From assembly GCF_014202945.1 (NCBI RefSeq), contig NZ_JACHHW010000002.1, positions 186,001 to 250,000 of the forward strand: 64,000 nucleotides of DNA. The letters are read 5' to 3'. A program made the position numbers and the translations under genes. Below are positions 27,288 through 36,950 of the stretch, piece after piece (the stretch's first letter is position 1; each line of letters opens with the position of its first letter). The DNA is from Zhongshania antarctica (GTDB lineage Bacteria > Pseudomonadota > Gammaproteobacteria > Pseudomonadales > Spongiibacteraceae). The notes beneath the pieces were generated by a model that did not search any database, was not told where the DNA came from, and saw only the letters and a list, made by a program, of their open reading frames with translations.

Positions 27288-27518
27288 TTACTCGGTAGGT
27301 ACTGCCGCTGCTGCGCCACGCGCGCCAAAACGCTTGCGGAACTTATCAACACGGCCGCCGGTATCAAGCATTTTCTGCTTACCAGTGTAGAACGGGTGGC
27401 AGGATGAACAAACGTCAACGTGCAGGGCATCGCCCAAAGTAGAACGCGTTTCAAAGGCGTTACCACAGCTGCAAGTCACGCTCATGGCAACATAATTTGG
27501 ATGGATATCTGCTTTCAT
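27288..27518 (-). CDS. rpmE: Large-subunit ribosomal protein L31, zinc-binding form
   Basis: 76 residues from ATG 27518 ([12 protein letters not shown]), preceded by GAGGAAAG. The open frame extends nine codons further without similarity. Four cysteines (CSCG and CSSC) make it the zinc-containing C+ type. [24 protein letters not shown] is the conserved core, followed by a short Ala-rich tail. It is divergent from priA, the arrangement found in Pseudomonas. Confidence 0.97.
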   Translation of the reverse strand: MKADIHPNYVAMSVTCSCGNAFETRSTLGDALHVDVCSSCHPFYTGKQKMLDTGGRVDKFRKRFGARGAAAAVPTE

Positions 27519-27730
27519 GGGTCTTTCCTCAATGGACGCCGCCACCCGATCGTTTGCCGGGCACCGCGCAGGCTGCTACTTTCAAAATTAGCTTGAAATT
27601 CAGGCGGCGAATGTTAACAGAATTATCTCAATAAGCAAGCCGAGCGCGCCGCTGCGCAAAAACTTCGCTCCGCCCCAAGCCATAATTCTTATACACTGGC
27701 GTTTTCACACGCCCAAATAGCCGCCGCTTT

Positions 27731-29914
27731 ATGCCAAAACTCGTCACCGTCGCCGTCCCCTGCCCTCTGCGCCGAGGCTTTGACTACCTATGGCCGGAGA
27801 GTTTGGGGCGCGACGCGGAAATTGGCTTGCGCGTGAGCATCCCCTTCGGCCGCCAACAATTAGTGGGTGTTGTTATCGCGCTGGATGTCATCTGCGACAT
27901 ACCGAGCAATAAATTAAAAGGCGTATTAAAGGTACTCGAAGAACAGCCTAGCCTACCAGCCGATTTAGTCCAGCTCGGGCGCTGGGCCGCTGAGTATTAT
28001 CACCACCCTGTTGGTGATTGTTTTGCGCAAATGCTTCCGGTAGTACTGCGCAAAGCCAGCCCCCCGAAAGAGAGACCCGCCCAGTACTGGCAACTCAGCA
28101 CCAACTGGGAGCAACTGCCACAACCGGCCTCTCGCGCCCACCAGCAGATCAGTTTGTTAGCGGTAATTCGGCAAGCGGGGCAACTGTCTCGCCGTCAAAT
28201 CAAAGATCTTGGCTACAGCAATGCGGTGCTCAACGCCCTAATTAATGGCCGCTATTTACAACAAGCCGACACCCCCGTGGCGCCAATTATCGACGCCAAC
28301 AACACAGAACTCGCACTCAATGACGAACAGCAACAAGCCGTATTAGCCGTCAGCAATAGCCTCGGCCAATTTGCGCGCTACCTGCTTGACGGCGTCACCG
28401 GCAGTGGTAAAACCGAAGTGTATTTGCGCAGCATTGCCGAGTGCTTGGCACGGGGCGAGCAAGTACTCACTCTGATTCCTGAAATTGGCCTAACCCCGCA
28501 GACCTTAGAGCGCTTTGAAAGCCGCTTTCCCGGCCAAGTGCGCGCCCTGCACTCAGGTCTTAGTGACGGCGAGCGCTATCGCAGCTGGCAGGACATTAGC
28601 AGCGGCCGCGCCCGAATTCTGCTTGGCACCCGTTCGGCGGTGTTTACACCATTTCAAAAACTCGGGCTGGTCATTGTCGATGAAGAGCACGACGCATCCT
28701 ACAAACAGCAGGAGGGCTGGCGCTACTCGGCCCGCGACATCGCGGTTAAGCGCGCCGCCGACCACAACTGCCCCGTGGTGCTCGGCAGCGCCACGCCAAG
28801 CCTCGACAGCCTCCACAACGTGGGCCAAGACCGCTATCAATTACTGGAGTTGCGCGAACGCGCAGGTCGCGCCAGCAAGCCCGATATTCGGCTCTTGGAT
28901 ATTCGCCAACAAAACTTAGACGAAGGCCTAAGCAAGACCCTGCTCGACGCCGCCCACGACACCCTGCAAGCAGGCAATCAGGTTTTAATTTTCCTCAACC
29001 GGCGAGGGTTTTCACCGCTGCTGCAGTGCCACGGCTGCGGCTGGATCGCCAATTGCCAAGCCTGCGACGCCAAAATGACCGCCCACTTTGGTCGCCGAGA
29101 ACTGCGCTGCCATCACTGTGACGCCCGCGAAGCCCTGCCGAACATTTGCCCCCAGTGCCATAACAGCCAGTTGATTTTTCAGGGGCCGGGCACCGAGCGT
29201 TTAGAGCTAAGCCTTAAACGCCATTTCCCCGAGGTTGACGTGATTCGCATCGACCGCGACACCACCTCCGCCAAGGGCAGCATGCAAAGTCTGGTAGACG
29301 GCATTCGCGACGGCCGACCCAGTATTTTGGTTGGCACCCAGATGCTGGCAAAGGGCCACCATTTCCCCGACGTGACCTTGGTCGGCATTATCGACATAGA
29401 CGGCGGCTTGTTCAGCGCCGACTTCCGCGCCCCCGAGCGCAGCGGCCAATTGCTAGTGCAAGTTGCCGGGCGCGCTGGCCGGGCCGACAAACCCGGCCGA
29501 GTTTATATTCAAACCCACTGCCCAGATCACCCGGCCCTGCTGGCACTGGTGAGCGAGGGCTACCAACCCTTTGCCCAACAATTGCTGGCGGAGCGCCAAT
29601 TATTGAACCTGCCACCGGTGAGTTTTAGCGCGGTGATTCGCGCCGACGCCAGCAGTCTGCGCTGCGCCGAAGACTTTTTAGCGGCCATTCGCGCCGAACT
29701 CGCCCCTGGCGATAACCACTGGAGCATCGTTGGCCCCCTGCCCGCGCCTATGACTCGCAAAGCCGGACGTTTTCGCGCCGCGCTCATTCTCCAAGCCGAG
29801 CGCCGCCCCATCCTTCACCGGCAACTCGCTACTGCCTGCCGCACTGGCGACCAGCTACCGAAACATAAAAGCCTGCGCTGGTCGGTCGATGTAGACCCGA
29901 TCGATTTGTTTTAG
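27731..29914 (+). CDS. priA: Primosomal replication restart helicase PriA
   Basis: 727 residues, the usual length. The N-terminal DNA-binding domain (VAVPCPLRRGFDYLWP) is followed by a DEAH-type helicase core with DGVTGSGKTEVYL and VDEEHDASYKQ. A zinc-binding cluster (CHGCGWIANCQACD, CHHCD, CPQCHNSQL) and helicase motifs V/VI (LVGTQMLAKGHHFPDVTLVGI, VAGRAGRA) are also present. It reloads the replisome at stalled forks. It stands upstream of argS, separated by about 110 bases. Confidence 0.97.
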   Translation: MPKLVTVAVPCPLRRGFDYLWPESLGRDAEIGLRVSIPFGRQQLVGVVIALDVICDIPSNKLKGVLKVLEEQPSLPADLVQLGRWAAEYYHHPVGDCFAQMLPVVLRKASPPKERPAQYWQLSTNWEQLPQPASRAHQQISLLAVIRQAGQLSRRQIKDLGYSNAVLNALINGRYLQQADTPVAPIIDANNTELALNDEQQQAVLAVSNSLGQFARYLLDGVTGSGKTEVYLRSIAECLARGEQVLTLIPEIGLTPQTLERFESRFPGQVRALHSGLSDGERYRSWQDISSGRARILLGTRSAVFTPFQKLGLVIVDEEHDASYKQQEGWRYSARDIAVKRAADHNCPVVLGSATPSLDSLHNVGQDRYQLLELRERAGRASKPDIRLLDIRQQNLDEGLSKTLLDAAHDTLQAGNQVLIFLNRRGFSPLLQCHGCGWIANCQACDAKMTAHFGRRELRCHHCDAREALPNICPQCHNSQLIFQGPGTERLELSLKRHFPEVDVIRIDRDTTSAKGSMQSLVDGIRDGRPSILVGTQMLAKGHHFPDVTLVGIIDIDGGLFSADFRAPERSGQLLVQVAGRAGRADKPGRVYIQTHCPDHPALLALVSEGYQPFAQQLLAERQLLNLPPVSFSAVIRADASSLRCAEDFLAAIRAELAPGDNHWSIVGPLPAPMTRKAGRFRAALILQAERRPILHRQLATACRTGDQLPKHKSLRWSVDVDPIDLF

Positions 29915-30024
29915 GCACTATTGCGGGGAATAAGGCCGCGCCAGCCGTTCCGACACTAGCCCCGACAGGCGTAAACAGGGATAATACGCGGCCTTGTTTC
30001 GCGCCAGAGAGTTAGCCTCACGCC

Positions 30025-31779
30025 ATGAAAGAGAAAGTTGCCGCACATATCCATCAGGCCCTGCAAACCCTACGCAGCGCTCACGCTTGGCCAGAAGATT
30101 TGGTGGCAAATATTCAAGTGGAGCACACCCGCGACAAGGCCCACGGCGATTTTGCCAGCAATATCGCCATGACCTTGGCCAAGCCACTAAAGTCTAACCC
30201 CCGCGCGATTGCCCAGCTGATTGTCGATGCCCTGCCCGAGACCAGCGATATTGTTAAAGTCGACATCGCCGGCCCCGGCTTTATTAACTTTTTCGTCGAC
30301 GAAGCCAGCAACTATCAGGTTTTGCACGACATTTTTGCCCAGGGTGAGCAGTTTGGCCGTCACGCCAGCCGCAATAAATCAATGCAGGTTGAATTTGTCT
30401 CTGCCAACCCGACTGGCCCGCTGCACGTTGGTCACGGTCGCGGCGCAGCCTACGGCGCCAGCGTTGCCAATATGCTGGAAGCGGCCGGCTACGATGTGTG
30501 CCGTGAATATTATGTGAATGACGCCGGTCGCCAGATGGATATCCTCGGTACCAGTGTATGGCTGCGCTATTTACAAGCCTGCGGCGAAACGATCACCTTC
30601 CCCAGCAATGGCTACCAGGGTGACTATATTGCCGACTATGGTCGCGAGCTATTGGCCGAGCACGGCGAAATTTTGCGCCACTCCGCCGCCGAAGCCTTTG
30701 CCGATGTTTGCGCCGACGCCCCCGAGGGCGACAAAGAAAAGCATATCGACGGCCTGATTAATCGCGCCAAGATTCTGCTCGGCGATAATTATCAAATTAC
30801 CTTTAATAAGGGCTTAGATGCCATTCTTGGCGATATTCGCAGCGATTTAGCGGAATTCGGCATTGAATATCAGCAGTGGTTTTCTGAGCGCAGCCTAACT
30901 CAGAACCCTGACCAGGTCAGCCGCGCCATTGCCAAACTGCAAGACAACGGCTTTATTGAAGAGCGCGACGGCGCACTGTGGTTTATGTCTACCCGCTTTG
31001 GCGATGACAAAGACCGCGTGGTGAAGCGCGACAACGGTCAAACCACCTATTTCGCCTCAGACATTGCCTACCACCTCAATAAATTTGAGCGCGGCTTCGA
31101 CACTGTGGTCAATATTTGGGGCGCCGATCACCACGGCTACATCTGCCGGGTAAAAGCAGCGCTGGAAGCCATGGGCATAGACCCTGAAAAACTCGTGGTG
31201 CGGCTGGTGCAGTTTGTGTCACTGTATCGCGGCGACCAGCAAGTGCAAATGTCGACTCGTTCGGGCTCTTTTGTGACCCTGCGTGAATTGCGTGAAGATG
31301 TCGGCAACGACGCCGCGCGCTTCTTTTACATTATGCGTAAAGCCGACCAAGCCACCGATTTCGACTTGGAATTAGCAAAGTCCGAAACCAAGGACAATCC
31401 GGTTTACTATATTCAGTACGCCCACGCTCGGGTTGCCAGCATTCTGCGCAAACTCGCTGAGCAGGGCGAAACATGGACGCCAGCAGCCGGCCTTGCCAAT
31501 TTAGCCAAGCTGGACAATGAGGCCGAAAAAGACCTGTTAGTAAAATTGTCACGCTACCCTGAGACACTGGCCAGCGCAGCCGAGCACTTTGAGCCCCACA
31601 GCTTGGCGCATTATTTGCGAGAATTGGCTGGCGACTTTCACACCTATTACAACGCACACAAAATGCTCGGCGAAGATGTCGCTGTGCGCGACGCCCGCCT
31701 TGCGCTAGCCTGCGCTGTACAACAAGTCTTGCGCAACGGCCTGAGCTTATTAGGCGTGTCAGCACCAGAGGAAATGTAA
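30025..31779 (+). CDS. argS: Arginyl-tRNA synthetase
   Basis: 584 residues. This class I synthetase has the Arg-specific N-terminal domain, the HIGH-type motif in SANPTGPLHVGHGRG (about residue 130) and VQMSTRSGSFVTL in place of a canonical KMSKS. The last Lys of that motif is missing, as in many ArgRS. The C-terminal anticodon-binding helices end in LLGVSAPEEM, close to the family's usual VPERM end. It is followed three bases later by the SPOR-domain gene, the same order as in Pseudomonas. Confidence 0.97.
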   Translation: MKEKVAAHIHQALQTLRSAHAWPEDLVANIQVEHTRDKAHGDFASNIAMTLAKPLKSNPRAIAQLIVDALPETSDIVKVDIAGPGFINFFVDEASNYQVLHDIFAQGEQFGRHASRNKSMQVEFVSANPTGPLHVGHGRGAAYGASVANMLEAAGYDVCREYYVNDAGRQMDILGTSVWLRYLQACGETITFPSNGYQGDYIADYGRELLAEHGEILRHSAAEAFADVCADAPEGDKEKHIDGLINRAKILLGDNYQITFNKGLDAILGDIRSDLAEFGIEYQQWFSERSLTQNPDQVSRAIAKLQDNGFIEERDGALWFMSTRFGDDKDRVVKRDNGQTTYFASDIAYHLNKFERGFDTVVNIWGADHHGYICRVKAALEAMGIDPEKLVVRLVQFVSLYRGDQQVQMSTRSGSFVTLRELREDVGNDAARFFYIMRKADQATDFDLELAKSETKDNPVYYIQYAHARVASILRKLAEQGETWTPAAGLANLAKLDNEAEKDLLVKLSRYPETLASAAEHFEPHSLAHYLRELAGDFHTYYNAHKMLGEDVAVRDARLALACAVQQVLRNGLSLLGVSAPEEM

Positions 31780-31782
31780 GGC

Positions 31783-32385
31783 ATGGCACAAGCACCCAAA
31801 AGGACCAGCCGCGGCGCCACTCGCAGCCCCGCCAGTAGCGGCCTACCTGCGTCGGTTTTACTGGGCACAGGCTTTATTGCCGGGGTAATTTGCTCGGTTC
31901 TGGTGTTCAGCGCGCTGAGCAAGCAACCCAATAATGACGTTAAGGTGGCCGCTGCCAAGAGCGCCGCCGAGGCCAAGGTCAAAGCTGACCGCAAAGAAGT
32001 GACCACAAATACCAAATTCGATTTCTTCACATTGCTTCCTGAGCGCGAAGTTATTGTCAATGACGAACGCCCCGCACCCAAGCCGGTAGCTGCAGCAAGC
32101 GCACCCAAAAATGACCGCCCACCGGTTGATGCCAAGCCCGACCCCAATATGGAAAAGTATATTCTGCAGGCTGGCTCCTTCCGCCAAGGCGCCGATGCAG
32201 ATCGCCGCCGCGCCCAGATTCTGCTGCTAGGCTTAGACGCCAAGGTTGAATCTGTTGAGGCCAATGGCGAGCGTTGGCATCGCGTCTATGTTGGCCCCTT
32301 CCAATCGCACAACACCTTGAGCGATGCCCGCAGCAAGCTGATTAATGAGAGTATTGATACTCTGGTTATTCGCCAAAAGAACTAA
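31783..32385 (+). CDS. SPOR-domain protein, FtsN-like
   Basis: 200 residues: a basic cytoplasmic start (KRTSRGATRS), one transmembrane segment at about 24-46 (SVLLGTGFIAGVICSVLVFSAL), a Lys/Ala- and Pro-rich periplasmic linker, and a C-terminal SPOR domain of about 75 residues (YILQAGSFRQGADADRRRAQ...WHRVYVGPF). SPOR domains bind denuded peptidoglycan at the septum. The position between argS and hslV is that of the Pseudomonas FtsN-like gene, so a cell-division role is likely. Confidence 0.9.
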   Translation: MAQAPKRTSRGATRSPASSGLPASVLLGTGFIAGVICSVLVFSALSKQPNNDVKVAAAKSAAEAKVKADRKEVTTNTKFDFFTLLPEREVIVNDERPAPKPVAAASAPKNDRPPVDAKPDPNMEKYILQAGSFRQGADADRRRAQILLLGLDAKVESVEANGERWHRVYVGPFQSHNTLSDARSKLINESIDTLVIRQKN

Positions 32386-32403
32386 GTATAAGCTCGCCGC
32401 GCC

Positions 32404-32432
32404 CTTGAAAACCTCAAGGGCCAACCCCACTA
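32404..32432 (+). promoter_or_regulatory. Candidate RpoH (sigma-32) heat-shock promoter of hslVU
   Basis: CTTGAAA (32404-32410), a 14-base spacer and CCCCACTA (32425-32432) closely match the sigma-32 consensus CTTGAAA-N11-16-CCCCATNT, placing transcription start about 40 bases before hslV. The first part also forms a small hairpin, CCCTTGA/TCAAGGG (32402-32420). Confidence 0.75.
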
Positions 32433-32478
32433 ACCCTGTTCACACTCGCTTTTCCCTATCAATTATAAGGAGTCCCGC

Positions 32479-33018
32479 GTGGAACAGTTTCGCGGCACCA
32501 CAATTCTCTCGGTTCGCCGGAATAATCAGGTCGTTATCGGCGGCGACGGTCAGGTCACCATGGGCAACACGGTGATGAAGGGCAACGCCCGCAAAGTCCG
32601 CCGCCTGTATAAAGAACAAGTACTCGCTGGCTTCGCTGGCGGCACCGCCGATGCCTTCACCCTGTTTGAACTCTTCGAAGTTCAACTCGAAAAACACTCA
32701 GGCAAGCTTACCAAAGCCGCCGTTGAACTCGCCAAGGCCTGGCGCAGCGAGCGCTCACTGCGCCAGCTTGAAGCCCTGCTGATTGTTGCCGACAAAGAAA
32801 CCACCTTAGTGATCAGCGGCAATGGCGACGTCATCGAACCCGAAGACAATATGATTGCCATTGGCTCTGGCGGCTCCTTTGCCACCGCCGCCGCCCGCGC
32901 ACTCATGGACAACACCGAGCTTAGCGCCGGTGATATTGTTGAAAAAGGTCTGACCATTGCGGGTGATATCTGCATCTACACCAACCACAGCCGCACCATT
33001 GAATCTTTGGAATACTAG
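32479..33018 (+). CDS. hslV: HslV peptidase of the HslUV protease
   Basis: 179 residues from GTG 32479 with AAGGAG nine bases upstream. The threonine nucleophile follows MEQFRG in [12 protein letters not shown], so six residues should be removed by self-processing. [26 protein letters not shown] and [13 protein letters not shown] are conserved. HslV dodecamers degrade proteins unfolded by HslU. A convincing RpoH promoter lies just upstream, and hslU follows by 26 bases. Confidence 0.98.
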   Translation: MEQFRGTTILSVRRNNQVVIGGDGQVTMGNTVMKGNARKVRRLYKEQVLAGFAGGTADAFTLFELFEVQLEKHSGKLTKAAVELAKAWRSERSLRQLEALLIVADKETTLVISGNGDVIEPEDNMIAIGSGGSFATAAARALMDNTELSAGDIVEKGLTIAGDICIYTNHSRTIESLEY

Positions 33019-33044
33019 CGCTCAAGGGCGCCCTCGGAGTCTCC

Positions 33045-34364
33045 ATGTCGACCATGACACCCCGTGAAATTGTTCACGAATTAGATAAACACATTGTTGG
33101 CCAAAGTGATGCCAAGCGCGCCGTGGCCATTGCCCTGCGCAACCGCTGGCGCCGCATGCAGCTTAGCGAAGATCTGCGCGACGAAATCACCCCCAAGAAC
33201 ATTTTAATGATTGGCCCCACCGGCGTCGGCAAAACCGAAATTGCCCGCCGCTTGGCCAAACTCGCCAACGCGCCTTTTATTAAGGTAGAGGCCACCAAAT
33301 TCACCGAAGTGGGTTATGTTGGCCGGGATGTAGAATCCATTATCCGCGACCTAGTTGATGTTTCGATTAAACTGTATCGCGAACAGGCTATGGAGCAAGT
33401 TGCGCACCGCGCCGCCGATGCCGCCGAAGAGCGGATTCTCGACGCCTTATTACCACCAGCTCGCGGCGAAGCCACCGAAGAAGAACGCAACACCACAACT
33501 CGCCAGCTATTCCGCAAAAAACTGCGGGAAGGCGAACTCGACGAGCGGGAAATTGAAATAGAGCTCAATATGGCTCCGGTTGGCGTAGACATCATGGCCC
33601 CCCCTGGCATGGAAGAAATGACCAATCAGCTACAAGGCATGTTCTCCAAAATGGGCGGCGACCGCAAAAAGACCCGGCGCCTAACCGTTAAAGCCGCTGC
33701 CAAGCAATTGCAGGACGAAGAAGCCGCCAAGCTAGTTAATGAAGAAGAGCTGAAAGCCCGAGCGGTAGAAGCCGCCGAGCAAAATGGTATTGTCTTTATT
33801 GATGAAATCGACAAAGTCGCCAAACGCCAAGAAACCGGTGGCGCCGATGTGTCCCGCGAGGGCGTGCAGCGTGATTTACTGCCGCTGATAGAAGGTTGTA
33901 CGGTCAGCACCAAACACGGCGTGATTCGCACCGACCACATTTTGTTTGTCGCCTCAGGCGCGTTCCACCTCAGCAAGCCATCGGACCTAATCCCAGAACT
34001 ACAGGGCCGTTTGCCGATTCGGGTAGAGCTCTCAGCATTAACACCTGAAGATTTTGAACGTATTCTCACCGAGCCCCATGCCTCGCTAACCGAGCAGTAT
34101 CAAGCGCTGCTGGCAACCGAAGGCCTAAGCATTGAGTTTACTGCCGACGGCATTCGCCGCATTGCTGAAACCGCGTGGGAAGTGAACGAACGCACTGAGA
34201 ATATCGGCGCCCGTCGCCTCCACACCATGCTCGAGCGTCTACTGGAAACAATCTCCTTTGACGCTGGCGACATCAAAGACGCGGTGAAAATTGACGCCGA
34301 TTACGTGAATGAGCAGTTAGGTGAATTAGCGAAGGATGAAGATTTGAGCCGCTTTATTCTCTAG
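33045..34364 (+). CDS. hslU: HslU ATPase of the HslUV protease
   Basis: 439 residues, usual length. This AAA+ unfoldase has Walker [16 protein letters not shown], the pore motif within [20 protein letters not shown], the large helical I-domain insert (about 110-230), Walker [15 protein letters not shown], and the C-terminal DLSRFIL tail that docks into HslV. It is cotranscribed with hslV. A near-perfect 32-base palindrome follows the stop codon. Confidence 0.98.
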   Translation: MSTMTPREIVHELDKHIVGQSDAKRAVAIALRNRWRRMQLSEDLRDEITPKNILMIGPTGVGKTEIARRLAKLANAPFIKVEATKFTEVGYVGRDVESIIRDLVDVSIKLYREQAMEQVAHRAADAAEERILDALLPPARGEATEEERNTTTRQLFRKKLREGELDEREIEIELNMAPVGVDIMAPPGMEEMTNQLQGMFSKMGGDRKKTRRLTVKAAAKQLQDEEAAKLVNEEELKARAVEAAEQNGIVFIDEIDKVAKRQETGGADVSREGVQRDLLPLIEGCTVSTKHGVIRTDHILFVASGAFHLSKPSDLIPELQGRLPIRVELSALTPEDFERILTEPHASLTEQYQALLATEGLSIEFTADGIRRIAETAWEVNERTENIGARRLHTMLERLLETISFDAGDIKDAVKIDADYVNEQLGELAKDEDLSRFIL

Positions 34365-34369
34365 GCTTC

Positions 34370-34401
34370 GCGTCGGACATCAGACGTCTGGCGTCCGACG
34401 C
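34370..34401. repeat. 32-base near-perfect palindrome after hslU
   Basis: The outer nine-base arms GCGTCGGAC/GTCCGACGC match perfectly, the inner CAGACGTCTG is self-complementary, and only one mismatch and one G-T pair interrupt the arms. It starts six bases after the hslU stop. It could terminate transcription or form a cruciform, and it shares GTCGGA wording with the minisatellite at 19818. Confidence 0.85.
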
Positions 34402-34441
34402 ATGCCCAGCTCTACACCACCACAAAGGCAGAGATCACACC

Positions 34442-34825
34442 ATGAGCCAAGCGCCTACCGACATTAAATTTCGCAAGCAGTCCCAACAGCTGGAACTCAC
34501 TTACGTCAGCGGCGAGCAATTTGCCTTGGACGCTGAGTTTTTGCGGGTGCATTCGCCCTCGGCTGAGGTGCGCGGCCATGGCGCAGGACAGGAAACCCTG
34601 CAAACCGGCAAAATGCACGTGAAGATTACCGAGCTAATTCCGGTGGGCAATTACGCTTTGCAGCTGGTGTTCAGCGATGGCCACGACAGTGGTATTTTTT
34701 CTTGGGCTTATCTGCGGGAGCTGTGTAAAACCAAAGAAGCTAAATGGGAAACGTATTTACAAAAGCTTCACGATGCTAAGGCCAGTCGCGACCCAGACCA
34801 GCAGGTGGTTAAGTTTTTTGGTTAA
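34442..34825 (+). CDS. DUF971 (gamma-butyrobetaine hydroxylase N-terminal-like) protein
   Basis: 127 residues. IKFRKQSQQLELTYVSGEQFALDAEFLRVHSPSAEVRGHG and YALQLVFSDGHDSGIFSWAYLREL match the small domain found at the N-terminus of gamma-butyrobetaine hydroxylases and as a stand-alone protein directly after hslU in Pseudomonas. The domain is often linked to iron-sulphur protein biology; the cysteine pair typical of zinc-binding versions is not seen here. Role uncertain. Confidence 0.88.
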   Translation: MSQAPTDIKFRKQSQQLELTYVSGEQFALDAEFLRVHSPSAEVRGHGAGQETLQTGKMHVKITELIPVGNYALQLVFSDGHDSGIFSWAYLRELCKTKEAKWETYLQKLHDAKASRDPDQQVVKFFG

Positions 34826-34838
34826 GCAACAAAAGGGA

Positions 34839-35087
34839 TTAATCGCGCAAGATAATTTGCGGATTTAAGTTTACCCCACCGTCTTCTTCTAAAACGCCGA
34901 TATTGACACCGGTCGAGTTTTCAACCACCACCAATGGCGGCTCAAAGCTAGGGTGGCGGATAAACTTCAACTGCCAGCCAAAATTTTCGATGCGCCGCAA
35001 AGCGATTTTTTGCAAATCCGTCAGCATGCTCAAGGCATTATCGGGCACCCCCAGGGCGGCTTTACGCTTATCGTGTGTCATGTCCAC
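34839..35087 (-). CDS. Small conserved-looking hypothetical protein
   Basis: 82 residues, probably from a GTG at 35087 with GGAGGG seven bases upstream; an ATG two codons later lies too far from that site. The sequence is a mixed globular type (LTDLQKIALRRIENFGWQLKFIRHPSFEPPLVVVEN...) with no signal peptide or membrane span. It is convergent with the DUF971 gene, with 13 bases between their ends. The family is not recognised, but the good ribosome binding site and protein-like composition support it. Confidence 0.65.
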   Translation of the reverse strand: MDMTHDKRKAALGVPDNALSMLTDLQKIALRRIENFGWQLKFIRHPSFEPPLVVVENSTGVNIGVLEEDGGVNLNPQIILRD

Positions 35088-35221
35088 AAACAGCCCTCCA
35101 AGTTTCGGTCTTTAGCGACTTAACGTTAGTCTTAAGTCGCGTCAAGCTCTAGCTCGGATTCACCGTATTGACATCGTTAAAACCACACCAAGCACATTAG
35201 TACTACCCAAGCAGCCCATCT

Positions 35222-36607
35222 TTAGAGATTTTCTTCAGCGAATGCCGCCAGTCGCGAGCGCTCAATACCGTTGACGTGCATTATTCCCGCATGTTCAAAA
35301 TTCTTACATTTCTCAACAAGATAGGTTAATCCTGAAGTCAGCGGCGAAATATACTTATTGTCGATTTGCGCTAAATTGCCCAAGACCACAATTTTTGAGT
35401 TCACCCCCACCCGGGTAATAATGGATTTTAATTGAAACTGGGTGAGACTCTGAGCCTCATCAATAACAATATAGGCATTATTAAAGGAGCGGCCCCGCAT
35501 AAAATTCAGCGACTTAAATTGAATATTCGCCTTATCTTTTACGTACTCAATACTGCTGTAAGGCGATTCATCACTGCCGTGCAAGACTTCTAAGTTATCC
35601 TCAAAAGCCGCCAACCAGGGCGCCATTTTCTCTTCTTCGGTACCAGGCAAGAAACCTATGTCTTCAGCCATAGGCGGCGTAGAGCGCGCCACAATCATTT
35701 TGTCATAACGCTTTTCTTCTAAAATCGCGTGCAAACCATACGCGAGCGCGATCAGCGTTTTACCGGAACCAGCAGGGCCCGTCATCACCGTCATATCAAT
35801 ATGACTTTGCGCGATGAGAAAAAACGCCATGGCCTGCTCAAAATTGCGCGGACTCAAGCCCCACATGCGCTGGTGCATCAACTGATCGCGACTGAGGTCG
35901 AGGAGCTCCAGTTTATGTTCATCAAGTGAGCGCACCATACCGACAAAATCATTGTCGTCGTAAACAAACTGATTAATATGGGCCTTAGGTAACAACTCGC
36001 GGTTGAGCACATGGATGGTTTGACTGCCCTCGCGCAGGGTGTCGACCTTGTCGACCGACTCCCACAATGTTCCCGCCAAATGCTCGTAGCCCTTGGCCAT
36101 GTACTGAATGTCTTCTAGAACTCGATCTTTGCGGTAGTCCTCGACGTTTTCCAAGCCGGAGCCTTTGGCCTTGAGGCGCATATTAATGTCTTTGGTGACC
36201 AAGCAAACATAGGCGTCGGGGTTTTTAAGTTGCAGATGCAGGGCGACATTAATAATCCGATTGTCATTGGCCTGCTGCTGACTGCCGTCCAAATAGGGGG
36301 CTGCGGTGTCGTGATTAATTAGCTGGTCGGGAAATATTGCTAAACTGCCGTTTTTATCATCATTGCGGGCTGAGGGAATAGGCACCCCTTCTTGTATTGC
36401 CTTGGGGCTGGCGTTGAATAAAATTTTATCTATGGCGTTGATTGCAATTCGCGCTTCGCGACTCACATCCTTGTCGCGCCTGTCCTTGATGTGATCGAGT
36501 TCCTCCAGCACTGTCATCGGGATAACGACCCGATGCTCTTGAAAGGCGCTTAGCGCCATCGGGTCATGCAATAGAACATTGGTATCAAGAACAAAGATTT
36601 TTTCCAT
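35222..36607 (-). CDS. PhoH-family ATPase with N-terminal PIN domain (YlaK type)
   Basis: 461 residues from ATG 36607 (MEKIFVLDTNVLLHDP); the open frame continues 22 codons further without similarity. The PIN domain (about 1-150) has the acidic residues of a ribonuclease, LDTNVLLHDP and VCLVTKDINMRLKA. The PhoH domain has Walker A MTGPAGSGKTLIALA (about 255), RSTPPMAEDIGFLPG and VIDEAQSLTQFQLK. PIN-PhoH (PhoH2) proteins are reported as RNA helicase/nucleases. The gene is monocistronic here. Confidence 0.94.
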   Translation of the reverse strand: MEKIFVLDTNVLLHDPMALSAFQEHRVVIPMTVLEELDHIKDRRDKDVSREARIAINAIDKILFNASPKAIQEGVPIPSARNDDKNGSLAIFPDQLINHDTAAPYLDGSQQQANDNRIINVALHLQLKNPDAYVCLVTKDINMRLKAKGSGLENVEDYRKDRVLEDIQYMAKGYEHLAGTLWESVDKVDTLREGSQTIHVLNRELLPKAHINQFVYDDNDFVGMVRSLDEHKLELLDLSRDQLMHQRMWGLSPRNFEQAMAFFLIAQSHIDMTVMTGPAGSGKTLIALAYGLHAILEEKRYDKMIVARSTPPMAEDIGFLPGTEEEKMAPWLAAFEDNLEVLHGSDESPYSSIEYVKDKANIQFKSLNFMRGRSFNNAYIVIDEAQSLTQFQLKSIITRVGVNSKIVVLGNLAQIDNKYISPLTSGLTYLVEKCKNFEHAGIMHVNGIERSRLAAFAEENL

Positions 36608-36950
36608 AGGGGACTCTCTGTTGGCAACATAGCGAAAAATCGGCACATCATCGTCTTCGAACCTTGAACACAATGGGGCCGGGAATAAACAAGGGCATCA
36701 AAAAGAAGGGTGTAAAACGGTAGCGACGGCGCAGCGTAGACGCGAAGCGCGAAAGGTTTGTTACTGTCAGCCCGTAGGCTATAAGAGTTTGGCGGCAACA
36801 GCCCGCTCCATACAACACAGCGTAGCTTGATTATTAAAAGCGATGGCCGTCAATGTCAACCGTTATTACTTTGATATCGGAAGACTCAGCAGCGCATTTC
36901 CGCTACCCTGTACCCCTTTTTAGCGACCCGAATACAGGTACCAGGCCTCC
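36608..36950. other. 343-base gap between phoH-like and RNase II-like genes
   Basis: Divergent promoter region for the two flanking genes. No credible small gene and no clear hairpin, operator or RNA was recognised. Confidence 0.45.

Noticed and set aside
31647-32264. 205-codon minus-strand frame across argS and the SPOR gene
   Set aside because: Antisense shadow of two well-supported plus-strand genes.
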